Assembly: GCF_023065955.2 (NCBI RefSeq) | Contig: NW_026622886.1 | Location: 13,092,001-13,156,000, forward strand | Direction: 5' to 3' | Source: Ursus arctos | Taxonomy: Eukaryota; Chordata; Mammalia; Carnivora; Ursidae | DNA length: 64,000 nucleotides | Part shown: one piece after another, positions 35,697-46,698 of the stretch | Position numbering within the stretch: position 1 is the first letter of the stretch | Layout of the letters: each line of letters starts with the position of its first letter | The notes under the pieces: model-generated | Database searches by the model: none | The model's input: only the letters and a program-made list of their open reading frames with translations | Told to the model about the DNA's origin: nothing | Position numbers and translations under genes: made by a program

Positions 35697-35865
35697 CTTG
35701 AAATGACAACATCAGCATCACCTCAGAATTTGTTAGAAATCAAAATCTCAAACCCCATCCAGACTTACTGAATCAGATTCACTGATTGTGGGACCTAGGA
35801 AATCTGTTATTAGCCAGCTCTCCAGGAGGTTCTAAAGCATGCCAAAGCTTGAGAAGCACATCTCC
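35697..35865 (-). mobile_element. MER5A hAT-Charlie element
   Basis: 'catcagcatcacctcagaat', 'ttgttagaaatcaaaatctc', 'cttactgaatcagattcact' and 'gcttgagaagcac' match MER5A along most of its length. Confidence 0.88.
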
Positions 35866-37205
35866 ATCCTACTCTGTTTCTCCAAACTTTAGCAAATACG
35901 TATATTTCATTTGTGCCAGTGCAAATTCTTACAAAACCCGGAAAATTATCACATCCTTTTCTTTGAGCTATGTGAACAATAGTCACTATACCAGTGACCG
36001 TAATTCCTACAAATAAAATATATAAAATGAGCCCCAAGGAAAACAACCCAATAGCATTATCCATCTAAAGTATGAACAAGGGCTACAGTGATTGGAATTC
36101 TTTCAAGACCTGACTACACATATTGATTTGGGATTAAAACAGTAATCACTTAGCTCATTCTAAGCCTTAACAGATAAAATAGATTTTTAATATAAGCTCA
36201 GAAAGGAATATCTTGCCAAGAGGGCAAGAGTAACCATCCTGTGTGCTGTGACAAAAGTGAAATATAATATATGAAAATGGCAATCAGAATTCCAATCTAT
36301 TGCTATGAGTAGTTGTCTTGCCAAATAATGAAATGTATTGACATTGGTGCTGAGCTGTCATTGGCACATTACACAAACATTGAGATTTTCTAAGCAAAGT
36401 TACTGGAAGTCATTCAAATATTTATAATGGTGTAATGGGTGAACTGGAGACTTTCTCTTTCAAAAAAATTTTGTTCCAAACTCCTTGATGAGAAAATATT
36501 TGGAATAAAGCACAATAGATTTATATACAGACTTATATGGCTGAAATTGATTTTTGTTTCCCTGGGAATTTAAGAATCTTTTTAATAGTTGAGAGCTGGT
36601 GTACAGCTGCAAAAGGTTGGCTTAATACAGAGCCAATATTTATGCTTTCTTGATAGAACAAATGAGAATTCTCTGTTTTCTATCTTACTTATGTTGAAAG
36701 CCTGGCAACACTGGGATATAATACTTGCTTCTTCAAAATGTTTTTAAATTGTTGTTCACTGTTTTGTATTTCATCTTGAAGCTGCTTTATTTATAATATT
36801 ACTAAACCTCAAAGAAATCTATATGGTGGAAGTGAATGGAGAAACTTTGCAATTTCACTGTTTTATTCTTCTTTAATAGAATTTATACAAAACCGAAAAT
36901 TGTTCAAGTCTGCTTTTTGTCTCAAGGTATATGTCTATACCTTGCGACAGGATGGCTTAAAGAAATCTAATTAAAGAAATTATATTACCCAGTAAACTTT
37001 ATGGCTAGCATCTAATTCTGCAGAAATTGCCCTCTTTCTAACAGGCGTGTGAAAGTTTATGTAGATACTTGCTGTCTCTATATTTAAATAAAGCAAGCCT
37101 AGCCTCAGAAAAATACAAACATAGTTTTGTCTAAATGTAGGTCCAGCAATATTGTACCAGCAGCTCCTACTTCTTAATAATTTCTAGGTTCTTTCTAGAC
37201 TTACT
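35866..37205. other. Repeat-free AT-rich unique DNA
   Basis: About 1.3 kb without a recognisable repeat, one of the longest such stretches here. No frame or RNA is convincing. The lack of repeat insertion would be compatible with a conserved element, but nothing in the sequence itself proves it. Confidence 0.45.
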
Positions 37206-37340
37206 TATTTATTTCTACTGCTTACCATTTGCCTACTCTGTTGAGGACCTACTAAGGGCCAGCCTTATGCTATTGCTTTACCTGGAATCATGTGTACAGG
37301 TGCAGTACTCTGACATATGATAACCTCTTGAGCAAATATT
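37206..37340 (-). mobile_element. Weak MIR fragment
   Basis: 'tgttgaggacctactaaggg' with 'ccagccttatgctattgctt' resembles the 3' side of a MIR in antisense. Low confidence. Confidence 0.4.
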
Positions 37341-37494
37341 GTTACCCGCATACATCTACCAAAGAATACAGAATTTGTCTGTAGACAAAGTAATTTATGC
37401 TTCCTGGATCCTAGCCCTCACTAGCAGAGTTTTGACATCATATGTATTCTCTTTTAGCAAAAAAAAAGTAAGATCAGGAATCCAAATGGTCAGT

Positions 37495-37695
37495 ATATTG
37501 TAGAGGTTAACATCATGGAAACTGGTATCAAAGAGTCTTGAGTCCGGTCCTCGATCTATTGCTTACTACCTATGTGGCCTTGAACCAGTCACTGTAGCTG
37601 CTTGTGCCTCCATTTTTTATTTCATAGAGCTGTTGAGCAGATTTACTCAGAGAGTCCTCAGAAAAGTACCTGGTATGGAGTAGAGTGGTCAATAT
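37495..37695 (+). mobile_element. MIR SINE
   Basis: 'gttaacatcatggaaactgg', 'cttactacctatgtggcctt' and 'cagaaaagtacctggtatgg' give MIR order, well diverged. Confidence 0.78.
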
Positions 37696-37789
37696 ATGGA
37701 TGCCATCATTGTTATTCTCTGGGCCTGTTCCATCACCTGTAAAATGGATGCAATAAACAAACAAATCTTATGGAATTTCTGTTATGGGG

Positions 37790-37965
37790 AAGGCTAGAGG
37801 TTCTATGAGGTCAAGAACTATGTATGTCTTTTCACTATTGTATCCTAGCACATAGTATAGATTACTGACATATAATAAGTATGAATAAAAATTTAAGAAC
37901 AATTTAAGTGAATGAATAAATAAATTATGTATATAAAGCATTTGGCACAGTGTGTTCAATAAACG
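37790..37965 (+). mobile_element. L2 3' end
   Basis: 'tctatgaggtcaagaactat', 'attgtatcctagcacatagt' and 'aataagtatgaataaaaatt' form an L2 terminus. Confidence 0.78.
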
Positions 37966-38164
37966 AGGGCTAGTTTAAGTATTTTTAACTATTTTGTGGA
38001 ATCCATAATAGAGCTTTTGTTCAAGCCTGACCTCTGTCCATAGTACTGGGAAGTCTTTACTGGGAAGTCTTCACTTCCTGGTACTAAGAACTCCAAGAAG
38101 CTCTGTCCAGTAGCATTATGGAATTAATCCTTTGGCCTTGACTAGAAGGGAATTAGTGGTAAGA

Positions 38165-38325
38165 GCATTGTGCCAGAAATCTAGGAGATTAAGATTCAAG
38201 TTCTAGCTTCACAATTTCTAACTTGTTTGATCTTAGACAAGTCATTTTATCTCTTTGAGTCTATTTCTTCTATTGTAATTTGAATGGTTTGGATTGAAAG
38301 ATACTCTTGTAACATTGGCTCTCTA
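38165..38325 (+). mobile_element. MIR SINE
   Basis: 'gagattaagattcaagttct', 'cacaatttctaacttgtttg' and 'cttagacaagtcattttatc' follow the MIR core. Confidence 0.78.
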
Positions 38326-38412
38326 TAATTTTACAAATTATGTCATAACTCTTTGTTCCTGAACATATGAACAATTTTTATGGCTTATCCCTCATGTATA
38401 TAGCATGCCTAT

Positions 38413-38414
<2 letters not shown>

Positions 38415-38449
<35 letters not shown>
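38415..38449 (+). repeat. (CA)n microsatellite
   Basis: Seventeen uninterrupted TA/CA-type dinucleotides, almost all CA. Likely polymorphic. Confidence 0.97.
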
Positions 38450-38452
<3 letters not shown>

Positions 38453-38784
38453 TATGTAAGTCAGCAGTACTTATTGTGAATTTCTTTATCCAATACAGGC
38501 ACTTTTCTTCTGAAATAAAAAAAAAATTCCTCTCTCCATTTATATTTTTGGCAATTCCTGCATGAGAGTTTTACATTTAAATCTAGCCACATTAGATTAC
38601 TAAGTGAGAAATGTTCTAAAAGAAAGGCTTGATTAAGAAAAACTAATGACTTATTTTATCCATTCCATCCCAATGTGATTTCCTCCTTCCACACTCATTC
38701 AACTTTTGTTTGTACCATTATTTGCTATTTCTTAAATATTCAACTGGTTAGGCATGTGTATATGCTTTGTCTCCCTATGTAAGA

Positions 38785-38985
38785 AGAGCTATGACCTACT
38801 ATTTGCCAGGCACCCTGCTAGGGAATTCTCTAATTCTTTCAACAATCCTCAAAAATTAGAGATAAGGAAACTGGTAAGTACTTAAGTGGTCCCAAGTTCA
38901 AACCACAGTCATTGATGGCGCCAGAATTTGAAACTGGGTCTGTCTCATCAAAGTCAATGCTGCTTCTACTCTATACTGTCTTTCA
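38785..38985 (-). mobile_element. MIR SINE
   Basis: 'ctactatttgccaggcaccc', 'gagataaggaaactggtaag' and 'aatttgaaactgggtctgtc' give the antisense MIR. Confidence 0.8.
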
Positions 38986-39079
38986 CATAGCTGCTTACCC
39001 TGTCAAATACCCACAGTCTAAAGATGTTCCTGGGAGCAGATCTGCTTATTATATTTGTTTGAACTATCCCCCCCATACA

Positions 39080-39140
39080 CACACAGCATTGTGAACACAA
39101 TAGGTGCTAGAAAATGTATGTTGAGTAAATGAAAAAAAAG
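39080..39140 (+). mobile_element. Short L2 terminus
   Basis: 'cacaataggtgctagaaaat' and 'gtatgttgagtaaatgaaa' are the last bases of an L2. Confidence 0.6.
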
Positions 39141-39219
39141 GGGGGGCACATTGGGCCTTCCTCAGTTTTGTGACCTCATTTCTCTCTTAGAGGTCTCCTC
39201 TTTCTTCTTCTTCCTCTTC

Positions 39220-39258
<39 letters not shown>

Positions 39259-39259
39259 T
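39220..39259 (+). repeat. (TTTA)n microsatellite
   Basis: About ten TTTA units after a TTC-rich stretch. No SINE body is attached. Confidence 0.97.
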
Positions 39260-39764
39260 GGATCAAAACAGGAAGTGGTAAGATTGTCACATGAATACAA
39301 ATCTTGGAGTTATGACAAGTGCCAAACTGGCTCTAAGGCATCAAGGAAGTCAAAGCTTAGTCCCCTCTATTTCTTTCCCAGCACTCAGTGAGCCTGAATG
39401 TCAGGATTCCCATCTCATGACAGCCTCAGTAGACAGCAGCATGCTGTGGAGGGCACAAGCACTGTCCTAACCAGGGGTAGGGATCTCTAGACCCTTTCAA
39501 ATTCTACACCAAAGAATTTTCTCTGGGCTTATGGAAGTATATTTTAAGAGAAGGTCTTTGGTATTATTAACACTTGTGTATATTTTGAAGATGAAAAGTC
39601 AGAGGTTGAATGAGGCCATTATTTCTGATCATGGAGTTGAGAGAGTTCATACTTACGTGGTGGTGATAAATGCAGTTTTGGAATCTTCTTTACTGGATAC
39701 TCTTTTGAAAAGTAGGTAGTCATGAGCAATTTAAGAATGTTACATTAACTTAGCTCTTACATTA
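39260..39764. other. Unannotated unique DNA
   Basis: No feature recognised. Confidence 0.4.
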
Positions 39765-40185
39765 GGCAAGTTAAACTGACAACTGTAACAAGCAGTCCCA
39801 AACTTGAAGCTTTACACAATAAAGTTTTATTCTTATTCATGCAATAATATAATGTAAGTATTCTTGGTCAGCCAGTGATCCCCCAAATAATATCTCAAGG
39901 GTCCAAGCTCCTTCCTTCTTATAGTGCCACCTGCTCTAGATCTTCAGAGTCCCCTCCATTAAGCTTCAAGATGAAAAAAGAATGTGGAAGATTAAACAGA
40001 AAGTTCTTATAGGCCAGGCCTCCATACATATCATTGGCCAGAATTCAACCATATGGCCACACCTAACTGCAAGGAAGGCTAGGAAAAGCAGTCTAGCTGA
40101 ATGCCCAATAGGAAAAGGAAATGAGGTGTAGGGAGCACACAGCAGTTTCTGTCCCAGCTCTAAATGTATACTTCCCATCCAGCCT
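39765..40185 (-). mobile_element. Old LTR-like element, antisense
   Basis: 'aaactgacaactgtaacaag', 'cacaataaagttttattctt', 'ggtccaagctccttccttct', 'cattggccagaattcaacca' and 'catatggccacacctaactg' follow one well-known ancient mammalian element. Related halves occur at 51.9-53.13 kb and 53.7-54.1 kb. I think it is MaLR/LTR-like but cannot name the family. Confidence 0.6.
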
Positions 40186-40439
40186 TAAGGATTTAGCTGT
40201 GTTCCATGTACAGAGCCAATAAATGGTTGCTCTTGTTACAATTGGTACATCTGATATAATCTAGTAACCATTATCTGAGACACTATGTAGTGCACAGCCA
40301 AGTGTTAATTGTGGGCTGTGATAAATAAGACACGACTTTGCCCCTAAGAATTTTGCACTAAAATAGAGCTCTCAACCAACTCTAAAATGGAGAAGAATAA
40401 GAATTAAATAGAGGTCAAAGTGTTTTTTGCATATATTTG

Positions 40440-40555
40440 ATTATATGCCTGTCTGCCCTAACTTTAAGCCTCTCAAGACCAAGACCTCATAACATATCTT
40501 TGTGGTCTTTATTCAGTGTCTAGCATATAGCAGGTATTTTAGAAGTGTTTTTTAA
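40440..40555 (+). mobile_element. L2 3' end
   Basis: 'aagcctctcaagaccaagac', 'ttcagtgtctagcatatagc' and 'aggtattttagaagtg' form an L2 terminus. Confidence 0.72.
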
Positions 40556-40739
40556 GAGAACAAAACAAAGAACTATGTTGAAGGAGTGCAGAGAATGAAA
40601 TAATTATGTGTTGTTGTAAGTTCTGCACTATACAACTCTAGGAGGTACAATTCACCTTGTGGTCATTGTGAATGGCTCTCCTTAGAGTTGTATTGCATAC
40701 AATTTGCTCATCTATATGTGACAGCCCTGGGGAAAAGAG

Positions 40740-41460
40740 CAACCCAAAAATGCATCCAGGAGAACATTAAAATTGAACTGGGCTTTGAGATATACAAAGA
40801 ATTTCTACATATGAAAAAAGGAGAGGAGAGGAAAGGTGCTCCAGACTGAGGAAAGAAGCCCATCCAGAAGCCCAGAGTTCTAGAAAGACAGCTGATAGAT
40901 CAGGTAGCTGAGAGTTATGCTGATGGAAAGTAATGGATAAAAGGTGAAGTTACTTTGTTGCTCAATAGTGAAGGGTGTTGATTACACACTGAGAAGTGTG
41001 AAGTTTTTTTGGTAAACATTCTGGAGTTGTTGTTGTTTTTGGAGGACAGAAATAATGTGTGCCCACTCATGTTTGAGGAAGATGACTCTATCATGTAGAA
41101 GATGAAGAAATGATAGGTGAGGAGATCATGTGGGAGACCACTACCTCACTGCAGCTGAGCAGTGATAAAGACCTAACTAGGACGATGGGAGAGTGGAAAG
41201 GAAGAAGAAGACAAAAGGACTTTGTGACTTTTTGGCTGCCCCAGGTGACAGAGAGGAGTGAAAAAATTCTCCAAGGTGATGTGGAAGATAGTGTGGACAA
41301 TTCATTGCAGAAAGAGAACAGGAGTTTTAAAAAGGAAAATGATGCATTTGGTATGTGTTGCATTTGAGGTGTCAGCAGGATATCTATATAAATACCCAGA
41401 AAGAGGGGAGATGATTTCTGAACTATCAGCTCATGGCGGCCAGGCAGAGAGTACAGAGCA
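40740..41460 (+). repeat. Third piece of the unnamed ancient repeat
   Basis: Ordered resemblance to 22.9-25.15 kb: 'aattgaactgggctttgaga', 'aagtgtgaagtttttttggt', 'aggaagatgactctatcatg', 'gaggtgtcagcaggatatct'. The overlapping purine-rich frames (41110-41524) are by-products. Confidence 0.55.
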
Positions 41461-41514
41461 ATGGTTCTTAACAGGTTGTGTGTGTATGGGGAGGGGGAGA
41501 TTGGTCTGGCTTAC

Positions 41515-42020
41515 CTATCACTGAGTATGAAATAAACTACCACAGAAAGCTTAACACAGCCACTTATCTTGCTCATGATTTTGTGTGTCAGTATTTGAGG
41601 ACAGACTAGATAGGCTAGGTAGTTTTGTTCTATGTGGTCTTAACTATAGTGGCTGGGCCTGGAGGATCCACTTTTAGGATGGTTCTTTATTCATACATGG
41701 TGCCTCCATGTCCCACACATGAGGTCTTATCATTTGAGGTACTCCCTATGGCTTGGGTTTCTCATGCCATGGTGGTCTCAGGATATCTGATCACACTTCC
41801 TATAAGAGGCAGGAGTTCAAGCTACCAGATCAGTAAAGGGCCATGCCTAGAACTGGCACAGTGCTTCTTCTGTTACATTTTATTGGTCACAGGGCCTAAC
41901 CACATTCAAGAACTTGAGGATAGATTCCACCTCTGCATGGGGAAAATGGCATGGTCACATTGCAGAAGGGTATGTGGGATGGGAAATATTTTGGGGCCAT
42001 CTTTCAAAAATACTGTTTGC
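41515..42020 (-). mobile_element. MLT1-like LTR, antisense
   Basis: 'ttaacacagccacttatctt', 'tagtggctgggcctggagga', 'ggtcacagggcctaaccaca' and a close of 'gggccatctttcaaaaatac' with 'tgtttgctacag' are typical of an antisense MLT1-like LTR. The longest frame in the window (41625-42191, 188 codons) lies on its non-coding strand. Confidence 0.65.
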
Positions 42021-42076
42021 TACAGGGGTGTCCATCAAAGTCACGTGCAGGGATTTTTCAAATTATGGCGACTATG

Positions 42077-42226
42077 CTTCCAAGTTTTTTTTAATTTTTT
42101 GTTTTTTTATTTTATTTTTAAGAATCTCTACATCCAACATGGGGCTCAAACTCATAACCCTGAGATCAAGAGTTGCATGCTTAGATGGTGATCTAAGCCA
42201 GCCAGGTGACCCTACTTCCAAGTTTT
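42077..42226 (-). mobile_element. Short Can-SINE-type retroposon with 12-bp target-site duplication
   Basis: 'ttttatttttaagaatctct', 'acatccaacatggggctcaa', 'ataaccctgagatcaagagt' and 'agccagccaggtgaccc' are an older, shorter SINEC subtype without the CT-rich block. 'cttccaagtttt' repeats at 42077-42088 and 42215-42226. Confidence 0.92.
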
Positions 42227-42609
42227 AAATAGGTTGTACAAGAAATTCTGATACATATCCCTGACTAAGACCCACTGGTACAGAACAGAAAGAAAAAGTA
42301 GCTCAGAAATGAAATGTAACAGGAAGAACAACTCTGAATAGGGAGCTCCTGCTGATAGACCAGAGATGAAAGGAATGAGCTCAAGGCATTATGGGAGCCA
42401 GAGCAGGAGAGCATTCAAGAAGGGAGCAGTCAGAAGCACCAAATTCTATGGAGATAGAATAAGAAGTAAGCAGAGGTTGCTGGATTTGGATTTAAAATCT
42501 CTCCAGGCTTCTCTGAACTCTATTGCAGTTAGGGTTGGGATCCCAATTCTGAGGCTTGCAAACTGAGTCTGCATGCAGCTAGAATTGGTTCCTTTTGCAG
42601 TCAGTTTAC
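42227..42609. other. Unannotated unique DNA
   Basis: Purine-rich; it may extend the unnamed repeat family ('gaatgagctcaaggcattat') but this is too weak to call. Confidence 0.35.
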
Positions 42610-42800
42610 TGCATCAGGTATAGGAAGCACATCAGGCTAGGACTTGAGAGAACTAAGTTCAGATTCTGACTTGGCTGCGTATTCACTCTGTGACTCTATA
42701 CAGGTCACCTCGTCTCTCTGGGCTTCAGACTCCTTTGCTCTGAATTCTATATTAATATTTAAAATGCCATATTCTGTTCTTGTTTGCATTCAACAAATGT
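42610..42800 (+). mobile_element. MIR SINE
   Basis: 'gacttgagagaactaagttc', 'agattctgacttggctgcgt' and 'ctctgtgactctatacaggt' follow MIR. The 3' part is weak. Confidence 0.75.
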
Positions 42801-42892
42801 TTATTTTCTTGAGATATTTTTTAATGAGACTTGAAAATACTGTTTTTTAATGTGGTATTACTTGGGACCAGAATAAGGGAAAACATCTGCTT

Positions 42893-43500
42893 TTCTTTCT
42901 TTCTTTTTTTTTTTTTTGACAGAGATTCTAAATCTTTATAATTTACATGAAAAAAAATTACAACGGTCATACTGGGTTTCTTTCAAATGTGAAGGAAGAA
43001 AGGAGGCTTTGCAAATGAAAATGATAGAAACCACCTTAGTAGGAAAATAATTTGAAGATGGTGTTTGCTCATAATGGCTCAAAGAAGTCCCCAAGTCCTT
43101 GCCTTCACCAGGACATCCTGGTAGATAGGTAATATAAGAGAGATAAAGGTTGATAAACTCTCTGGAGAGTGCTGTCAGATGGGTTATGATGACTAGGTTT
43201 GCTTTACACTCCTCAGTCCCTTACCGGATGCAACTAATGAGACAGTGGTATGAGCCTGGATGTTCCTCAATCAGCCACTGGGGAGATCCTCAAGCAGTGT
43301 CCTTCCCACCCAGCCCCCAACAGGGCTCTCCAGGCATCTGCCTTTAGCAAAGCCAAGGCTAAAGCAGAGTTTACACAGCTGGGCCTTAGTTTCATGAGGA
43401 TCTTCATTCTTTGCAGTCTGATTCTCAGTGCTACTTTGGGATATCTCTGAAGATGGGAAGCCAGTTTAGCTCCAATCATCAAGTAAGTTACTAGTCAGCC
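42893..43500 (-). other. Poly-T-headed segment, possible retroposed sequence
   Basis: A TTTC/poly-T run at 42893-42917 is followed by unique sequence. On the minus strand this would be a transcript end with an A tail and a weak 'tataaag' upstream. A 71-codon minus frame (43482-43267) is the best it offers. No target-site duplication found and no parent gene recognised. Confidence 0.25.
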
Positions 43501-43617
43501 CTCCCACTTCCAAATCCAGACCTTTTTACTTCAGCCTGGTCCCTTCCTCTGTCCCCCTAGCTACTACTCGCTGCTCATTCCCCACTCGGTGTCTTCTTGC
43601 TCATATTTTCCCTAACT

Positions 43618-43635
43618 TCACTTTCTCTCTCTTTC

Positions 43636-43702
<67 letters not shown>

Positions 43703-43753
43703 CTTTCTCTTCCTTTCTCTTTCTCTTTCTCTTCCTTTCTCTTTCTCTTTCTC
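43618..43753 (+). repeat. Long (TTTC)n microsatellite
   Basis: About 17 perfect TTTC units (43635-43702) within a 135-base pyrimidine tract of CTTT and CTCTTT units. The mirror-symmetric homopyrimidine run could form triplex DNA and is expected to vary in length. No SINE is attached. Confidence 0.98.
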
Positions 43754-43933
43754 AAATCCTAATCAGAGTTCAGAGCGGGCTAAATTCTGCCTCTCCCTGG
43801 AGCTTCCCCTGCCAACTCTAGGCCTCTGCACCTCCTCCACACAGGTGTGATTTACCCACTAGGCAGGCTGAGTATATGCTTAGGGCACTTGTAAGTCAGG
43901 GGTCTTAGCCATCCCACCCCTACCCACACCTCA

Positions 43934-43979
<46 letters not shown>
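43934..43979 (+). repeat. (CA)n microsatellite
   Basis: About 23 CA units between unique sequences. Confidence 0.98.
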
Positions 43980-43982
<3 letters not shown>

Positions 43983-44244
43983 CCTCAGCTTTAATGAACA
44001 TATACAGAATTTTCAAATGGGAGAATCTAAGAAGATTTTATTTTAACTTTAGCATATGTAACCTTTGTGACATTTCAAGAAATAACATTTGTTCTTCATT
44101 ATGTAGGGAGGGGCACAAAGGATTACATTTTTCAGTTTAGGGTCTTTAGAGTTCTTAATTTTATATTGATCTTTCCTCTGAAATTACATTGTGCTCATTG
44201 TGTTTTCCGTAGACATTGGCATTTAACTGTATATTGTCACGTGT
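43980..44244. other. Unannotated DNA
   Basis: AT-rich sequence, perhaps part of an old repeat that also includes 43840-43930 ('cccactaggcaggctgagta'), but I cannot name it. Confidence 0.35.
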
Positions 44245-44342
44245 ATGACCTGGTGGCTGACCACGTGGATTCTGAAGTCAGACTGATGTGTTGAAATCTT
44301 GACTCTGACACTAACTAGCTGTGGGACCTTGGGCAAAGTATT
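44245..44342 (+). mobile_element. MIR SINE, 5' part (split)
   Basis: 'gattctgaagtcagactgat', 'actctgacactaactagctg' and 'tgggaccttgggcaaagtat' are the MIR core. The rest resumes after the LTR at 44863. Confidence 0.9.
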
Positions 44343-44862
44343 TGTGGTAGGTAATCTCCAGTCATAGCTGTCATAACTCCTTCTCCCTGCCACTCCTGCA
44401 TTGAGAGGTAGAACTTGTTTTCCCTTCTCTTAAATTTTGCTGGGCCGGTTACAGGTTTGACCAATAGATCGTGGGAGAAGTGATGTTCTAAGATTTCAGA
44501 GACTGGGCCTTAAGAGAACTGGGAGTTTCCATTTGTTCCCTCTTGGAGGGTTCTTCTTAAGACTCTAGCTTCCATCCCAGGAGAGATAATGGAGGAGTAT
44601 AGATGTCCTCTGGTGGGCAGTCTCAACTGTGCCCCAGCTGATATCCAACACCAGTTGCTAGCCATGTGAGCAAGCCATCTTGGATGGTCTAGCTCTGTCG
44701 AGCCTCCAGATAAGTGTAGCCCCAGATGACCTCATGTGGAACAGAACTGCCCAGCTGAGCCTGGCCAACTCTGAATCATCAGACATAATAAGATGGTGTT
44801 ACTTCAAGACACTAAGTTTTGAAGTGGTTTGTTATATAGAAATAGATGACTGAAACAGTATT
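44338..44862 (+). mobile_element. Complete solo LTR (MLT1-like), TG...CA ends, 5-bp target-site duplication
   Basis: The LTR runs 44343-44857, begins TGTGGTAGGT and ends CTGAAACA. 'gtatt' occurs on each side (44338-44342 and 44858-44862), the duplication size expected of ERVL/MaLR integrases. It splits a MIR cleanly. The close 'actaagttttgaagtggttt' resembles the elements at 5.7-6.2 kb and 54.1-54.5 kb. It has no internal sequence, so it is a solo LTR left by recombination or a MaLR remnant. Confidence 0.88.
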
Positions 44863-44995
44863 TAACCCTACTTAGATTTGGTTTCTTCCTCTGTAAAATG
44901 GAGTCAATAATGGTACCTATTTCATGGTATTATTTTGAGGATCAAATGAGATTAAATGTATGGTAACTGCTTAGTGATGTTATCATTATTATTAT
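44858..44995 (+). mobile_element. MIR SINE, 3' part (split)
   Basis: Resumes with 'ggtttcttcctctgtaaaat', 'ggagtcaataatggtaccta' and 'gaggatcaaatgagattaaa', directly continuing the MIR interrupted at 44342. Confidence 0.9.
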
Positions 44996-45099
44996 GTTTA
45001 ATCATGCAAGGAAGGCTCTGTCGCTGGTTAAAATAGTTCAAGAATCAGAGTGCAGGAAGTGGGGGAGGGCAAGGGAGAAAAGGAAGGTGTAGGAAATAA

Positions 45100-45255
45100 A
45101 TGAATTACTATTTATTGGGAGCCTACTAGGTTCCAGGCCCCATGCTAGGTGTTCGCATATATGATCTCCCTTGTTCTTGACAGAAAACTTGTTAGGGGTA
45201 TGTTATTATCCTTATCATAGAGTGAAGGCACAGAGATGTAAGTGGGCTTCAAAGT
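45100..45255 (-). mobile_element. MIR SINE
   Basis: 'gggagcctactaggttccag', 'gccccatgctaggtgttcg' and 'agtgaaggcacagagatgta' match antisense MIR. Confidence 0.85.
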
Positions 45256-46655
45256 GGGCTGTGTAACTTTTTTTCCCACACATTTTGGACTGAGGGGCTT
45301 CCTGAGATCTTTCAAAGTGTAATTTCTGCTTTTAATGAGAAATTACATATCCAGCCAGATTCTAATCAACTCCATCAATATTCTGCCTCTTATAGGAACA
45401 CTGAGGAAAACTTAAGAATATCTTCCAAAGTCCTTCACTTCCAGTAATAAATTATTACAAATCTAGCACCAGGGAATCTAGTAAAATCTTTCATGAAACT
45501 AGTTATTTTTAGCTTATATCACTTCTCAGAGAAACAACTTCAGACATGTAAAGCTGTACTGCCTTTTATTTTTTCCTAAAATACCACCTTTAGCCCTCTA
45601 AGAAGTGTTTCCCCATTAAGTCTATATACATTAGTGCTTAATTTGTAAATGAGAAGTTAAGGTATCTTTCCTCACAGAGCCAGTTTGCTTGGTAAGATCA
45701 GCACAATACTGATAAGAAAACCTATACTAGGCCCCTCAAACTGGGCCTCTGAGATTCTGGCTGAAAGCTCACCACAGATCTGGGTCCAATAATAAAATCC
45801 TCCTCGAATCTGGGAGCATTCAGCTCATTTCTGCCTTCTCAATCTTTTAAGTGCTTCCTTCCCATGCTGCTTCTTTTCCTTTCCCCAGTTCCTTGCAAAA
45901 TCTTGTTCCAAAATGTCAGTCAACCATCAGCTAATGGGATCAGAAGTTGCTTCACAATCACAAAACCTCCTGTTCCCGGGCCCAGGGGCCCCCATTACCA
46001 TCCCATGTCCCAAGATGACCTCCAGTCTCCATGACGTAAGAAGACATTTCAGAGCAGCTTTATAAACGGAGAAACTCATTTGTTATTTTTTCAAGGGACC
46101 AAGAAAAGAAAATGTTATGAACAAGGAAATTGTTGGTGGGTCACTGGCTGGGACACTGAAATTTGAACATTGAACAATTAATTTGAGGATAATATAAACA
46201 GGTTTCATTATACAGATTTTAGGAATATGATATGAATAGTCTGTTGTTTTGAATTCTAGAATGTTCCTCCCCCTACTGTGCCCCCACTCCCACCCCCTCT
46301 TACTATGACTTGGCATTCTCCCTCTTACTACTCTACTCTGCTGGTTGTTTTCTCCATCTACGCCTGCTGTTGGGAGTGCAGATGAACTCTGCATTTGGCT
46401 TCATGTGGTTGCCTTGCCTACATTTATTCTGACATTTATTCTGGTTTCCTATTGTGTTGCTGACACACATTTTTAAGGGTTCCATTATGTTAGGGTTTTT
46501 TTCCTACTCTCTTCAGAAAAATTGACTTTTCAAAGGAATATTTTAAAAATTATTTTTGTTTAAAGAAATGTTTCTAGTTCTTTGTCCTGTTTCACAATTA
46601 TAGCCATGTAATCCATAAGGAATCCATTAATGTGTAAGAGGCTTTGAAGCTGCTA
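45256..46655. other. Repeat-poor unique DNA
   Basis: About 1.4 kb with no clear repeat, RNA or gene. A 103-codon minus frame (46394-46083) has no recognisable feature. Confidence 0.45.
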
Positions 46656-46657
46656 GA

Positions 46658-46698
46658 TGTGTGTGTGTATGTGTGTGTGTGTGTGCGCGCACGCACAC
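46658..46698 (+). repeat. (TG)n(CG)n alternating purine-pyrimidine tract
   Basis: GT repeats pass into 'gtgcgcgcacgcacac', a run of alternating purines and pyrimidines with CG steps, the best Z-DNA candidate in the window. Confidence 0.95.

Noticed and set aside
41625..42191. The longest open frame (188 codons, + strand)
   Set aside because: It runs along the antisense strand of an MLT1-like LTR and into a Can-SINE; no domain, no conserved motif, and frames on repeat DNA are expected.
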